Shown: piece after piece, positions 1-8,043 of the stretch
How the letters are laid out: each line of letters opens with the position of its first letter
Position numbering within the stretch: the stretch's first letter is position 1
Assembly (NCBI GenBank): GCA_016181405.1
Contig: JACOZJ010000002.1
Span: forward strand, 202,608-239,509
DNA length: 36,902 bases
Source: Candidatus Wildermuthbacteria bacterium
GTDB taxonomy: Bacteria > Patescibacteriota > Minisyncoccia > Minisyncoccales > UBA10102
Reading direction: 5' to 3'
Program-made: the position numbers and the translations under genes
Notes under the pieces: model-generated
Seen by the model: the letters and a program-made list of their open reading frames with translations, nothing else
What the model was told of the DNA's origin: nothing
Databases searched by the model: none

Positions 1-1500
1 ATGCGTGTGTACCCGGCCGTTTTCGTCCGCAAGCCTGGGAAGTGGTTCTGCGTATGTCGTAAGCAGCTTCTGAATTTCACGGTATTTTAAAACTTCTGGC
101 ACCATGGGGTGAGCTCCTGCAAGTTTTTCCAGCTCAGGTGAGGCGGTAGAAACTACCCCTTTGGGCGTTTTCTTCAACCCCTTCACCGGAAGCGCGAAAT
201 CCTGGAATAATACCGCTGACAGCTGCTGAGTCGAGCTAACATTAAATTCTTTCCCCGCGTACGTATGGATTTTTTCTCGCAAGACATCCAGTGCTTTTCC
301 CATTTCATGAGAAAGCGCTTGAAAGTAAGGCCGGTCTATCTTTGTTCCAGTTTCTTCCATTTTGCGCAACACCGGAACAAGCTTCTTTTCCAACTCATAA
401 ATCTTCTTTGAGAATACTTCTTCACGGTACAGTTGCTCAATTTTTTCATAGATTTCTTGCCTGCCTGCCGGCAAGGCAAGCCCGCCTTGCTGTGAGGCAG
501 GGTCAGCCGTCTTTCTGTTGATTTCTCCAAACGAAATCTGCCCATGCTGGCGCGCATTGGACGAGGCAGAATTCTCCGCCTGACTCGCCTGGAACCCATT
601 CTCTTTCCCTAGTCTTTGCGCCAAAGCGTGGAATCCAAATCGCTCCAAAACTTTTTGTATTTTCGCAGCATCCTCCCGCCATGCCAAATCAGGCAGCCGA
701 AAGTCTATAGGAGCTGCCTTTTCTATGGTAGCCAATTGCTGACTTAAAAATGCCTGCTCTTTATAATCAGTAAGCAACTTTGCAACTCTTGGCTTTATCT
801 TTCCTTCTCCCTCTCCTGCCTCAAGAAGCGCGTAAAGATTCTCCAACGAGCCAAACTTATTCAGTAACTCGATCGCGATCTTTTCTCCTATGCCAGTAAC
901 CCCAGGAATATTATCTGAAGGATCTCCGCGTAGAGCCTTATAGTCGATAATCTGCGCTGGCTTCAATCCTCCAAACCTTTTTTCCACCGCCTTTTCGTCA
1001 TACAGCACCGTATCCTGAATGCCCTTGCGCATAGTGTACACCTTCGTTTTCTCATTGATAAGCTGAAACGCGTCTTGATCCCCAGACACGATTATTGTTT
1101 CCACGGGCGGGTGAATCTGCCGACGGGCGGCCAATGTCGCAACGGTGCCGATGTAGTCATCTGCCTCAAACCCCTGTTTCTCGTACACAGGTATTCCAAG
1201 TTCTCCGAGCGCTTCTTTAATGAGTGGGATTTGCGAGTACAATTCATCTGGCGCCTTCACTCTCTTTGCCTTATATGCAGAAAAAGTTTTTTGCCGCTTT
1301 GTGGGTCCGGGCGCGTCGAAAGCGGCGGCAATGTAATCTGGCTTGAATGCCTTGAGCACCTTAAAAAATACCAGGAAAAATCCATATACGGCATGCACGT
1401 CCTCACCCTTTGGCGTGGTCAAAGAAGGCAAGGCATGCCAAGCCCGATGGATAATTGAATTAGCATCTATAATAAGAAGCGTTTTCTTTTTTTCGGTCAT
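1..1500 (-). CDS. polA: DNA polymerase I (partial; C-terminus beyond window start)
   Basis: Reverse frame from ATG at 1500 is open to position 1: MTEKKKTLLIIDANSIIHRAWHALPSLTTPKGEDVHAVYGF... (5'-3' exonuclease), then ...VPEVLKYREIQKLLTTYAEPLPRLADENGRVHT (polymerase domain). Missing from ORF track because no stop lies in the window. Confidence 0.95.
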   Translation of the reverse strand, partial: MTEKKKTLLIIDANSIIHRAWHALPSLTTPKGEDVHAVYGFFLVFFKVLKAFKPDYIAAAFDAPGPTKRQKTFSAYKAKRVKAPDELYSQIPLIKEALGELGIPVYEKQGFEADDYIGTVATLAARRQIHPPVETIIVSGDQDAFQLINEKTKVYTMRKGIQDTVLYDEKAVEKRFGGLKPAQIIDYKALRGDPSDNIPGVTGIGEKIAIELLNKFGSLENLYALLEAGEGEGKIKPRVAKLLTDYKEQAFLSQQLATIEKAAPIDFRLPDLAWREDAAKIQKVLERFGFHALAQRLGKENGFQASQAENSASSNARQHGQISFGEINRKTADPASQQGGLALPAGRQEIYEKIEQLYREEVFSKKIYELEKKLVPVLRKMEETGTKIDRPYFQALSHEMGKALDVLREKIHTYAGKEFNVSSTQQLSAVLFQDFALPVKGLKKTPKGVVSTASPELEKLAGAHPMVPEVLKYREIQKLLTTYAEPLPRLADENGRVHTH

Positions 1501-1504
1501 ATCC

Positions 1505-1960
1505 CTAATGCACTAACGATATTGCTCTCTCATATTCTCCCTTTGCCTGAAACTCCAATAACAATATATCTTTGGGAAGGATATTTTGAATGCGCTCGGG
1601 CCACTCAATAAGTACGATATTCCTTGGGTCTGAAACAATTTCCTCCCAACCAAGCTCAAGGATATCTCTCACATCTTCAATCCGATAGCAGTCGATATGA
1701 TACAGTATATGGAACGAGGAACCCGAATCTGGAATTTTATATCTTTTGATAATAACAAATGTGGGGCTGAGGATTTTTTCTATAACACCCAGGCCTCGCG
1801 CGAATCCTTGCGCAAACGTAGTCTTCCCACTCCCCAAGGGGCCTTGTAATCCGACCACAAGTGCCCCTTCAGATCCTTCTTGGGGAACCGCAATATCGTG
1901 GGCGAATTGTTTTGCGAAATGCTGCGTTTTTCGTGTAGATGAGCTTACAAAAACCTTCAT
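1505..1960 (-). CDS. tsaE: tRNA threonylcarbamoyladenosine biosynthesis ATPase TsaE
   Basis: P-loop GPLGSGKTTFAQGFARGLG, SPTFVIIKRY, HIDCYRI; start trimmed to MKVFVSSSTRKTQHF at 1960, the Met placed by a -10 box (TATATT) 7 nt upstream. Confidence 0.9.
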   Translation of the reverse strand: MKVFVSSSTRKTQHFAKQFAHDIAVPQEGSEGALVVGLQGPLGSGKTTFAQGFARGLGVIEKILSPTFVIIKRYKIPDSGSSFHILYHIDCYRIEDVRDILELGWEEIVSDPRNIVLIEWPERIQNILPKDILLLEFQAKGEYERAISLVH

Positions 1961-2011
1961 AGACAAAAATATATCGTTGACTTTTCGCCGGGGATTCGCT
2001 ACGGTTAAACC

Positions 2012-2809
2012 ATGAATGTGGAACGACTTCTTGAAGAATCGAAAACTATCGCGGTCGTCCTCCCTCTCGAAGCTCCAGTAAACGACACGCAAGAAGCACT
2101 TCTGCTTGCGTGCGGCCTTAAGAAACTTGGCAAGCAGGTTTCCATTGAACACTCCCAGGCGCCTCTTGAAACGCCCTCTCCAAATGAAAGAACTTTTGTT
2201 GTTTCTCTCAAAGGGCTTGCCCCCCGCGTAGCAAGGTTGCGCTACGAAAAAGATGCCAAAGACCTTAAGCTTTATTTTACCCTAAGCCGAGGCGAACTTT
2301 TCCCGGAAGCTCTTTCTCTACAGCTTCAAAATCAAGCAGACCTTACCATCATTGTAGGAGACCAGCCCCTTGAACGCAACAATGGCCAGCTCCCCTCCGT
2401 GAGCATACTTTCGGCAGTAGAAGTGAAGCAATCTCTTCTTAATCTCTTGCGTGCGCAGGAGAACGCGCAAGCGCGGCTTCTGGGAATGGCATTATCCCAA
2501 CTCGAATATATCTCTCGTTTGGATCTTTATCTCATTGCCCTTCATGAGGAACACCTCCAAAGCATGCATTTGGAGTATAAAAATCTTCCTCTTTTAATCC
2601 CCGAACTCCGAGGAAGTTTTGGCGATCAATCTTCATACCTTTTCCTTTTCGACTCTCCTCTTGGTGCGCAGGGCGTGTTATGGAGTTCTTCACCACGCCT
2701 GCGCGCGAAGTTTCGCGATATGAGCGGAGGAGAACAGAAGGGATTCTGGGTCCTTTTGCACCCCACCCCCTTATCAAGCGAACAGCTTAAACATGCCTTC
2801 TTATCCTAA
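2012..2809 (+). CDS. hypothetical protein, possibly degenerate DHH-phosphoesterase-like
   Basis: 265-aa ORF overlapping gspE by 17 nt; N-terminus (VLPLEAPVNDTQEALLLACGLKKLGKQVSI) resembles the DHH fold start without DHH catalytic motifs. Confidence 0.75.
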   Translation: MNVERLLEESKTIAVVLPLEAPVNDTQEALLLACGLKKLGKQVSIEHSQAPLETPSPNERTFVVSLKGLAPRVARLRYEKDAKDLKLYFTLSRGELFPEALSLQLQNQADLTIIVGDQPLERNNGQLPSVSILSAVEVKQSLLNLLRAQENAQARLLGMALSQLEYISRLDLYLIALHEEHLQSMHLEYKNLPLLIPELRGSFGDQSSYLFLFDSPLGAQGVLWSSSPRLRAKFRDMSGGEQKGFWVLLHPTPLSSEQLKHAFLS

Positions 2810-4139
2810 CCCTCCTCAAGAGACATCCGAAGAAAAAACCCGGGCACAACTTACCGGACAAGTTCAAATTCCCCTCCCCCTTATTGAAGAGATTCGCACA
2901 AACGTGCAAACTCTTGCCCAACTAAAAGAGAGGCTTGCGGGGATAGGGCCAGATGGAGTAACAAATTTCCTCCATACCTTACTGGTAGCATCCTTACTTC
3001 TCGACGCCTCCGATGCGCATATAGAGCCTGAAAAAGAAGGGGTCCAGCTACGGCTCCGTATTGATGGACTCCTTCACGACTTAATTAAACTTTCTCTCCC
3101 TTTCTATAGAACACTACTCTCGCGCATTAAGCTTACAGCTCAAATAAAGCTTAATGTCCCAGATAAACCGCAAGACGGAAGATTTTCCTTTGTGCTTGGA
3201 GAAACGGTTGTGGAGGCGCGCGTTGCCACGCTTCCCGCAGAGTATGGAGAAGCAGTTGTGCTCCGCGTGCTTAACCCAAAGAATTTAATCGCGATAAGTG
3301 AGTTAGGGTTGCGCCCGGAAATTCTCCAAGTCCTGCGAGAAGAACTCAAAAAACCAAATGGCATGATCGTGGCAACCGGGCCGACAGGATCTGGAAAAAC
3401 CACAACACTCTATGCCTTTTTAAAAGAGATGCAGAAGCCGGAAATTAAAGTTATTACCATTGAAGACCCAATTGAATATCATCTGAAAGGGGTTTCTCAA
3501 ACCCAAGTTCATCCAGAGAAGGGATATGATTTTACCACGGGATTGCAGGCGATTGTGCGGCAGGACCCTGACGTTATCTTGGTAGGTGAAATTCGCGACA
3601 AGGCGACCGCCCAGATCGCGATTCAAGCCGCTCTTACCGGACACCTTGTGTTTTCTACCCTCCACACTAATGATGCTCCTGGCACCGTTTCCCGGCTTGT
3701 CAGCCTGGGGGCTCAACCCATAAACATCGGAGCTGCCTTAAACGTAATTATTGGGCAGCGCTTAGTGCGAAAAGTCTGCTCCCACTGCACCACCTTTACA
3801 AAGGCAACTGCTTCTGAACTTGCGCAAATCAAAAAAGCCCTCCAAGGGGTAAAGGCGCCAGAACTTTCTTCCCTTGCAACTTTGCAACTCGCAAGGGTCC
3901 ATGGCTGTAAACAATGCAACGAAACGGGCTACAAAGGGAGAATTGGATTATTTGAGGTTATGCTTGTAGATGGAGACGCAGAAGAGTTTATCCTCCAGAA
4001 ACCCGCAGTTTCTGCTCTTCGCAAATTTGCAATTGCAAAAGGGATGATAACCGTATATCAAGATGGGCTTTTGAAAATAATTCAGGGCCTTACCACTTTA
4101 GAGGAGGTGGTTCGAACAACGGGTAAAGAAAAATCATAA
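2793..4139 (+). CDS. GspE/PilB family type II secretion / type IV pilus assembly ATPase
   Basis: Walker A GPTGSGKTTTLYAF, EDPIEY, RQDPDVILVGEIRDKATAQIA, TGHLVFSTLHTNDAPG, two CxxC motifs. Confidence 0.95.
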   Translation: MPSYPNPPQETSEEKTRAQLTGQVQIPLPLIEEIRTNVQTLAQLKERLAGIGPDGVTNFLHTLLVASLLLDASDAHIEPEKEGVQLRLRIDGLLHDLIKLSLPFYRTLLSRIKLTAQIKLNVPDKPQDGRFSFVLGETVVEARVATLPAEYGEAVVLRVLNPKNLIAISELGLRPEILQVLREELKKPNGMIVATGPTGSGKTTTLYAFLKEMQKPEIKVITIEDPIEYHLKGVSQTQVHPEKGYDFTTGLQAIVRQDPDVILVGEIRDKATAQIAIQAALTGHLVFSTLHTNDAPGTVSRLVSLGAQPINIGAALNVIIGQRLVRKVCSHCTTFTKATASELAQIKKALQGVKAPELSSLATLQLARVHGCKQCNETGYKGRIGLFEVMLVDGDAEEFILQKPAVSALRKFAIAKGMITVYQDGLLKIIQGLTTLEEVVRTTGKEKS

Positions 4140-4263
4140 ACCCCTCAAAGCTGGGGACCATTTGGTGTTCGGAACGCAAATTTGGAGTTATCCTAAGGAA
4201 TAGTTCAGCATTACCCGTACTACCCTTCAAACGATAATTCCAGGTCCCCAGCTTTGAGGGGTT
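4139..4263. repeat. 125-bp element bounded by 21-bp perfect terminal inverted repeats (MITE-like)
   Basis: Left arm aacccctcaaagctggggacc (4139-4159), right arm ggtccccagctttgaggggtt (4243-4263), exact reverse complements. Confidence 0.75.
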
Positions 4264-4315
4264 ATTGGTAGAGATAGGACATGTCCTATTGTGTTCTATT
4301 ATAAAGCATAGTAAA

Positions 4316-5308
4316 ATGTTTGTCAAGGACCCAACAGAAGAAGTGCTAGAGAAGAATCTTCGTCCCAAGAGATGGGACGAGTACTTAGGACAAAAAAAGG
4401 TAAAAGATACCCTCAAGATTATCATTGAGGCAGCAAAAAAAAGAGCAGAACCTCTCGAGCATCTTCTTTTCTACGGAAGCCCAGGCCTTGGGAAAACAAC
4501 TCTTGCCCATGTTATTGCGAATGAGTTGGGAGCGAACATAAAAATCTGCACGGGTCCAACGCTCGAAAAAGCAGGAGACCTCGCTTCTATCCTAACCAAT
4601 CTCGAAGACGGCGACATTCTCTTTTTAGACGAGTGCCACCGCATGCAAAAATCGGTGATGGAAATGCTCTACTCGGCTCTTGAAGAATTCCAACTTCACC
4701 TTGTAATGGGAAGGGGACCCATGGCTCGCACCATGGACCTGGACCTCCCGCGCTTTACCCTTATTGGAGCTACCACACGCATGGCTCTCCTCCCTGCTCC
4801 CCTTCGAAATAGGTTTGGAGCAATCTTTCAGCTTCAGTTCTATACCCAGGAAGAAATCGAGCAAATTCTTCGCCGCTCCTCAGCGCTTTTGCATATAGCC
4901 GTCGATGAAGATGCTCTTCGCCTTATCTCCACTCGTTCGCGCTATACCCCCCGCATTGCAAACCGAATCTTAAAAAGAGTACGTGATTTTGCGACTATAG
5001 AAGGATCTGATACCGTTACAAAAGGAATTGCGGAAAAGGCTTTTTCTTTTTTGGAGATTGACGAGCTTGGTCTTGAACCCGCAGACAGGAAAGTTATAGA
5101 AGTACTTATACACAAATTCCTTGGGGGTCCGGTGGGAATTCAAGCATTGGCTTCAGCAGTATCAGAAGAAGAAGACACGATTCTGGACCTCTACGAGCCC
5201 TACCTACTCCAACTGGGGCTCTTGGAGCGAACTCCTCGCGGCAGGATTGCAACCACCTTGGCTTATCGTCACTTTCAAGCCCCTCCTCCCCAAACAGAAT
5301 TACTGTAA
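4316..5308 (+). CDS. ruvB: Holliday junction branch migration DNA helicase RuvB
   Basis: RPKRWDEYLGQ, LLFYGSPGLGKTTLAHVIANELG, DILFLDECHR, TLIGATTR, HKFLGGPVGI..LA; start trimmed to MFVKDPTEEV. Confidence 0.95.
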   Translation: MFVKDPTEEVLEKNLRPKRWDEYLGQKKVKDTLKIIIEAAKKRAEPLEHLLFYGSPGLGKTTLAHVIANELGANIKICTGPTLEKAGDLASILTNLEDGDILFLDECHRMQKSVMEMLYSALEEFQLHLVMGRGPMARTMDLDLPRFTLIGATTRMALLPAPLRNRFGAIFQLQFYTQEEIEQILRRSSALLHIAVDEDALRLISTRSRYTPRIANRILKRVRDFATIEGSDTVTKGIAEKAFSFLEIDELGLEPADRKVIEVLIHKFLGGPVGIQALASAVSEEEDTILDLYEPYLLQLGLLERTPRGRIATTLAYRHFQAPPPQTELL

Positions 5309-5312
5309 ACAT

Positions 5313-6032
5313 ATGAGTGGCCATTCACACGCAAAAAAAATAATGCACGAAAAGGGCGCTGCCGACTCCAAGCGGAGTAAGGTTTTTTCGAAGTTAGCAA
5401 AAGAACTCACGATAGCGGCGCGGGAGAGCGGAGGAAGCGATCCCATGACTAACCCAAGGCTTCGCACAGTTATGGAAAAAGCAAAAGCCGCAAATATGCC
5501 CGCAGACAACGTGGAGAGGGCTGTAAAAAAAGCTGCGGGAGGAGACGCAAGCCAACTCGAGGAAATATTTATCGAAGCATACGGACCAGAAGGGATTGCT
5601 CTTTTAATTTCCGCAATTGGCGACAATCGAAACCGCATCATAGGGGAAATTAAACAGGTGCTTCAAAAAAACCAAGGCAAAATGGTAGAAGGAGGGGCAG
5701 TGCGCTGGCTGTTTGAACGACGAGGAGTGATAACAATAGAAGCGCAAGGAGACATCCCCCTCCCTAAAGAGGAGCTAGAACTGCTCGCAATCGAGTTTGG
5801 CGCGGAAGATTTCTATTGGCACGACCATGCGCTTGATTTGTATGCCAATCCCTCAACACTCGCCTCCCTCAAAGACAAGCTGCAAGAGAAAGGATTTTCT
5901 GTCGTAAGTTCCCTAGACTGGGTTCCCAAGGAACGTATTCAAGTAACCCCGGAGGGCCGCGCGGCCGCAGAACGGCTGTTTGAAGCGTTGCGTGACCATG
6001 ATGACGTGCAGGACATCTATTCAAACTTATGA
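5313..6032 (+). CDS. yebC: YebC/PmpR family transcriptional regulator / translation factor
   Basis: MSGHSHAKKIMHEKGAADSKRSKVFSKLAKELTIAARESGGSDP...NMPADNVERAVKKAAG. Confidence 0.95.
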   Translation: MSGHSHAKKIMHEKGAADSKRSKVFSKLAKELTIAARESGGSDPMTNPRLRTVMEKAKAANMPADNVERAVKKAAGGDASQLEEIFIEAYGPEGIALLISAIGDNRNRIIGEIKQVLQKNQGKMVEGGAVRWLFERRGVITIEAQGDIPLPKEELELLAIEFGAEDFYWHDHALDLYANPSTLASLKDKLQEKGFSVVSSLDWVPKERIQVTPEGRAAAERLFEALRDHDDVQDIYSNL

Positions 6033-6505
6033 CCATTATTGGCATTGACCCTGGCTCTGAAAAAACAGGCTATGGTGTCATTAGAAAACTCCCTCGATCC
6101 AAGCTCGAATGCCTTACTTATGGCTGTATTACAACTCCTCGGACGCAAACAAGAGCAGAACGCCTCCTATCCCTGGAGAAAGAGCTATCTTCGCTTTTAT
6201 CCCGTATAAAACCAGACGTAGGGGCGGTTGAAAGCCTATTTTTTTTCAAAAACCTCAAAACCGTAATGCCGGTAAGCGAAGGGCGGGGAGTAGCCCTTCT
6301 TTCGTTGGCGCGGCGCAAAATCCCAGTCTATGAATTTTCCCCGCTCCAAGTGAAAATGGCTATTGCGGGTTATGGAAGAGCGGAAAAAAGGCAGGTGCAG
6401 TACATGGTTAGAGAGATCCTGCGCTTGGAAACTATTCCAAAGCCGGATGATGCGGCAGATGGCTTAGCTATAGCTATAGCCTGCTCTTTCAGTTTAAGGG
6501 GTTGA
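6029..6505 (+). CDS. ruvC: crossover junction endodeoxyribonuclease RuvC
   Basis: MTIIGIDPGSEKTGYGVI, VESLFFFKN, DDAADGLAIAIAC; ATGA overlap with yebC. Confidence 0.95.
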   Translation: MTIIGIDPGSEKTGYGVIRKLPRSKLECLTYGCITTPRTQTRAERLLSLEKELSSLLSRIKPDVGAVESLFFFKNLKTVMPVSEGRGVALLSLARRKIPVYEFSPLQVKMAIAGYGRAEKRQVQYMVREILRLETIPKPDDAADGLAIAIACSFSLRG

Positions 6506-6530
6506 CATATCCCCCTTATACCGATACAAT
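6502..6530 (+). promoter_or_regulatory. near-consensus sigma70 promoter (TTGACA-17-TACAAT)
   Basis: ttgaca 6502-6507, 17-nt spacer, tacaat 6525-6530; overlaps the ruvC stop codon. Confidence 0.75.
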
Positions 6531-6579
6531 GGAGCGCAGATTTCAAAAAAGGTCTACGGGTTAATTCGTTGAGAAAATT

Positions 6580-6759
6580 ATGATAGAAACAATCTTTTCT
6601 GTTGACGGCGAGGAAATAGAGCCGGGCACCGAAGAAGGAGGGGATGAAACAGCCGGAAATGAAGGAGAAACAGAAACTCCTTCTAGTGAGCCAGAAGGCC
6701 GCTTGGAAGATGGCGAAGAGGAAGAAGAAAAGAGCGAGGACGAAGGCGAAGCTGCATAA
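6580..6759 (+). CDS. 59-aa highly acidic small protein (below track size cutoff)
   Basis: MIETIFSVDGEEIEPGTEEGGDETAGNEGETETPSSEPEGRLEDGEEEEEKSEDEGEAA*; flanked by promoter 6502-6530 and terminator 6772-6806. Confidence 0.6.
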   Translation: MIETIFSVDGEEIEPGTEEGGDETAGNEGETETPSSEPEGRLEDGEEEEEKSEDEGEAA

Positions 6760-6771
6760 CCTAAGGTATTG

Positions 6772-6806
6772 AAGAGAAAAGCACCCTTTTGAGGTGCTTT
6801 TCTCTT
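6772..6806. terminator. bidirectional hairpin terminator
   Basis: aagagaaaagcacc-ctttttga-ggtgcttttctctt type stem between convergent acidic ORF (+) and tyrS (-). Confidence 0.8.
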
Positions 6807-6807
6807 A

Positions 6808-7971
6808 TTATACAACTTTCACGAACCTTCTTTTTCCTGCCTGAATAACCATTCCTTTTTTGAGCTGCACAAGCGTATTTGGGTTGTCTTCCACCCTCTT
6901 ATCAACTCTGATTCCTCCTTGCTTAATTAGCCGTCGGGCCGCTGATTTTGAGCTTGCGAACCCCGCCTCCAAAACAAGCTCGGTAAGAGTCAGGGATGCT
7001 CGTGTTGTCTGTATCTCCGGGATGCGTGAGGGATTCTTCTTCTCCCGAAACACCTGATTGAACTCCTGCGCTGCTTTCTCCGCTAAGGCCTTGCTATGGA
7101 AAAGAGTAACGATTTCCTTTGCGAGCCTTTCTTTCGCATCTCGCGGCGCAAGCCCTTCCATTTCTTGGGGTGATACCTCGCAGCACAATTCAAAATAGTG
7201 CGAAATAAGATCATCCCTCAAGCTCATGAGCTTCCCATACATCTCTTGGGCAGAATCGAGAATATTCACGGTATTTCCGTAACTTTTACTCATCTTCCTC
7301 CCATCTAAGCCCAAAAGGAGTGGCGTTGTAAGGACATACTTTTCTTTGTCATTGTAGAGCTTTTGAAGCCGTCTTCCTATAAGCATGTTAAACATCTGAT
7401 CCGTACCCCCCACTTCCAGATCAACATCCATCGCAACAGAATCATACCCTTGGAGCAAGGGATACAAAAGTTCATTTACCCATACCTCCGCGCCCTTTTT
7501 CATCCTGTTTTGAAACATATCGCGCTCTAAAAGCTGGGACGCGGTAAAGCAGGACGCTATTTTCAAAAATTCTTCTGGTTTAAGTTTGGAAAGCCAGTCT
7601 CCATTGCACTTTACCTTCGTTTTTGATAAGTCCAAAATCTTCCCTGCCTGCTTCTTGTATGCCGCCATATTCTTCCGTATCTGCGCCAAAGAAAGCGGTT
7701 CTCTTGCTTTATCTCTCCCCGATGGATCTCCAATCAGGCCCGTAAAAGTTCCAAACAACAGTATGACCTCATGCCCGAGTTCCTGAAACTGCCGAAGTTT
7801 TCGCAAGACAACCGCATGCCCTAAATGCAAATTTACCCCCGTAGGATCCACCCCAAGGTAAAGACGAATCTTCCTTTTTTTCATCAAAGACTCCAACCCT
7901 TCCCTGCTAGGCAAAATTTCCTCTACCTGCTTTGAGAGCGTGTCTCCAATGCTCACCGAAACCTTCTTCAT
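6808..7971 (-). CDS. tyrS: tyrosyl-tRNA synthetase
   Basis: YLGVDPTGVNLHLGHAVVLRKL, GDPSGR, VGGTDQMFNMLIGR, KMSKSYGN, C-terminal S4-like domain. Confidence 0.95.
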   Translation of the reverse strand: MKKVSVSIGDTLSKQVEEILPSREGLESLMKKRKIRLYLGVDPTGVNLHLGHAVVLRKLRQFQELGHEVILLFGTFTGLIGDPSGRDKAREPLSLAQIRKNMAAYKKQAGKILDLSKTKVKCNGDWLSKLKPEEFLKIASCFTASQLLERDMFQNRMKKGAEVWVNELLYPLLQGYDSVAMDVDLEVGGTDQMFNMLIGRRLQKLYNDKEKYVLTTPLLLGLDGRKMSKSYGNTVNILDSAQEMYGKLMSLRDDLISHYFELCCEVSPQEMEGLAPRDAKERLAKEIVTLFHSKALAEKAAQEFNQVFREKKNPSRIPEIQTTRASLTLTELVLEAGFASSKSAARRLIKQGGIRVDKRVEDNPNTLVQLKKGMVIQAGKRRFVKVV

Positions 7972-8043
7972 TCGTTTTATTCTATCACCGCTTTAAGGGA
8001 TTGAAAATAGAGAGAAAAAGTGTTAGACCTAATGTAAGACAAG

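Noticed and set aside
1075-1458. 127-aa plus-strand ORF
   Set aside because: Antisense to polA exonuclease domain.
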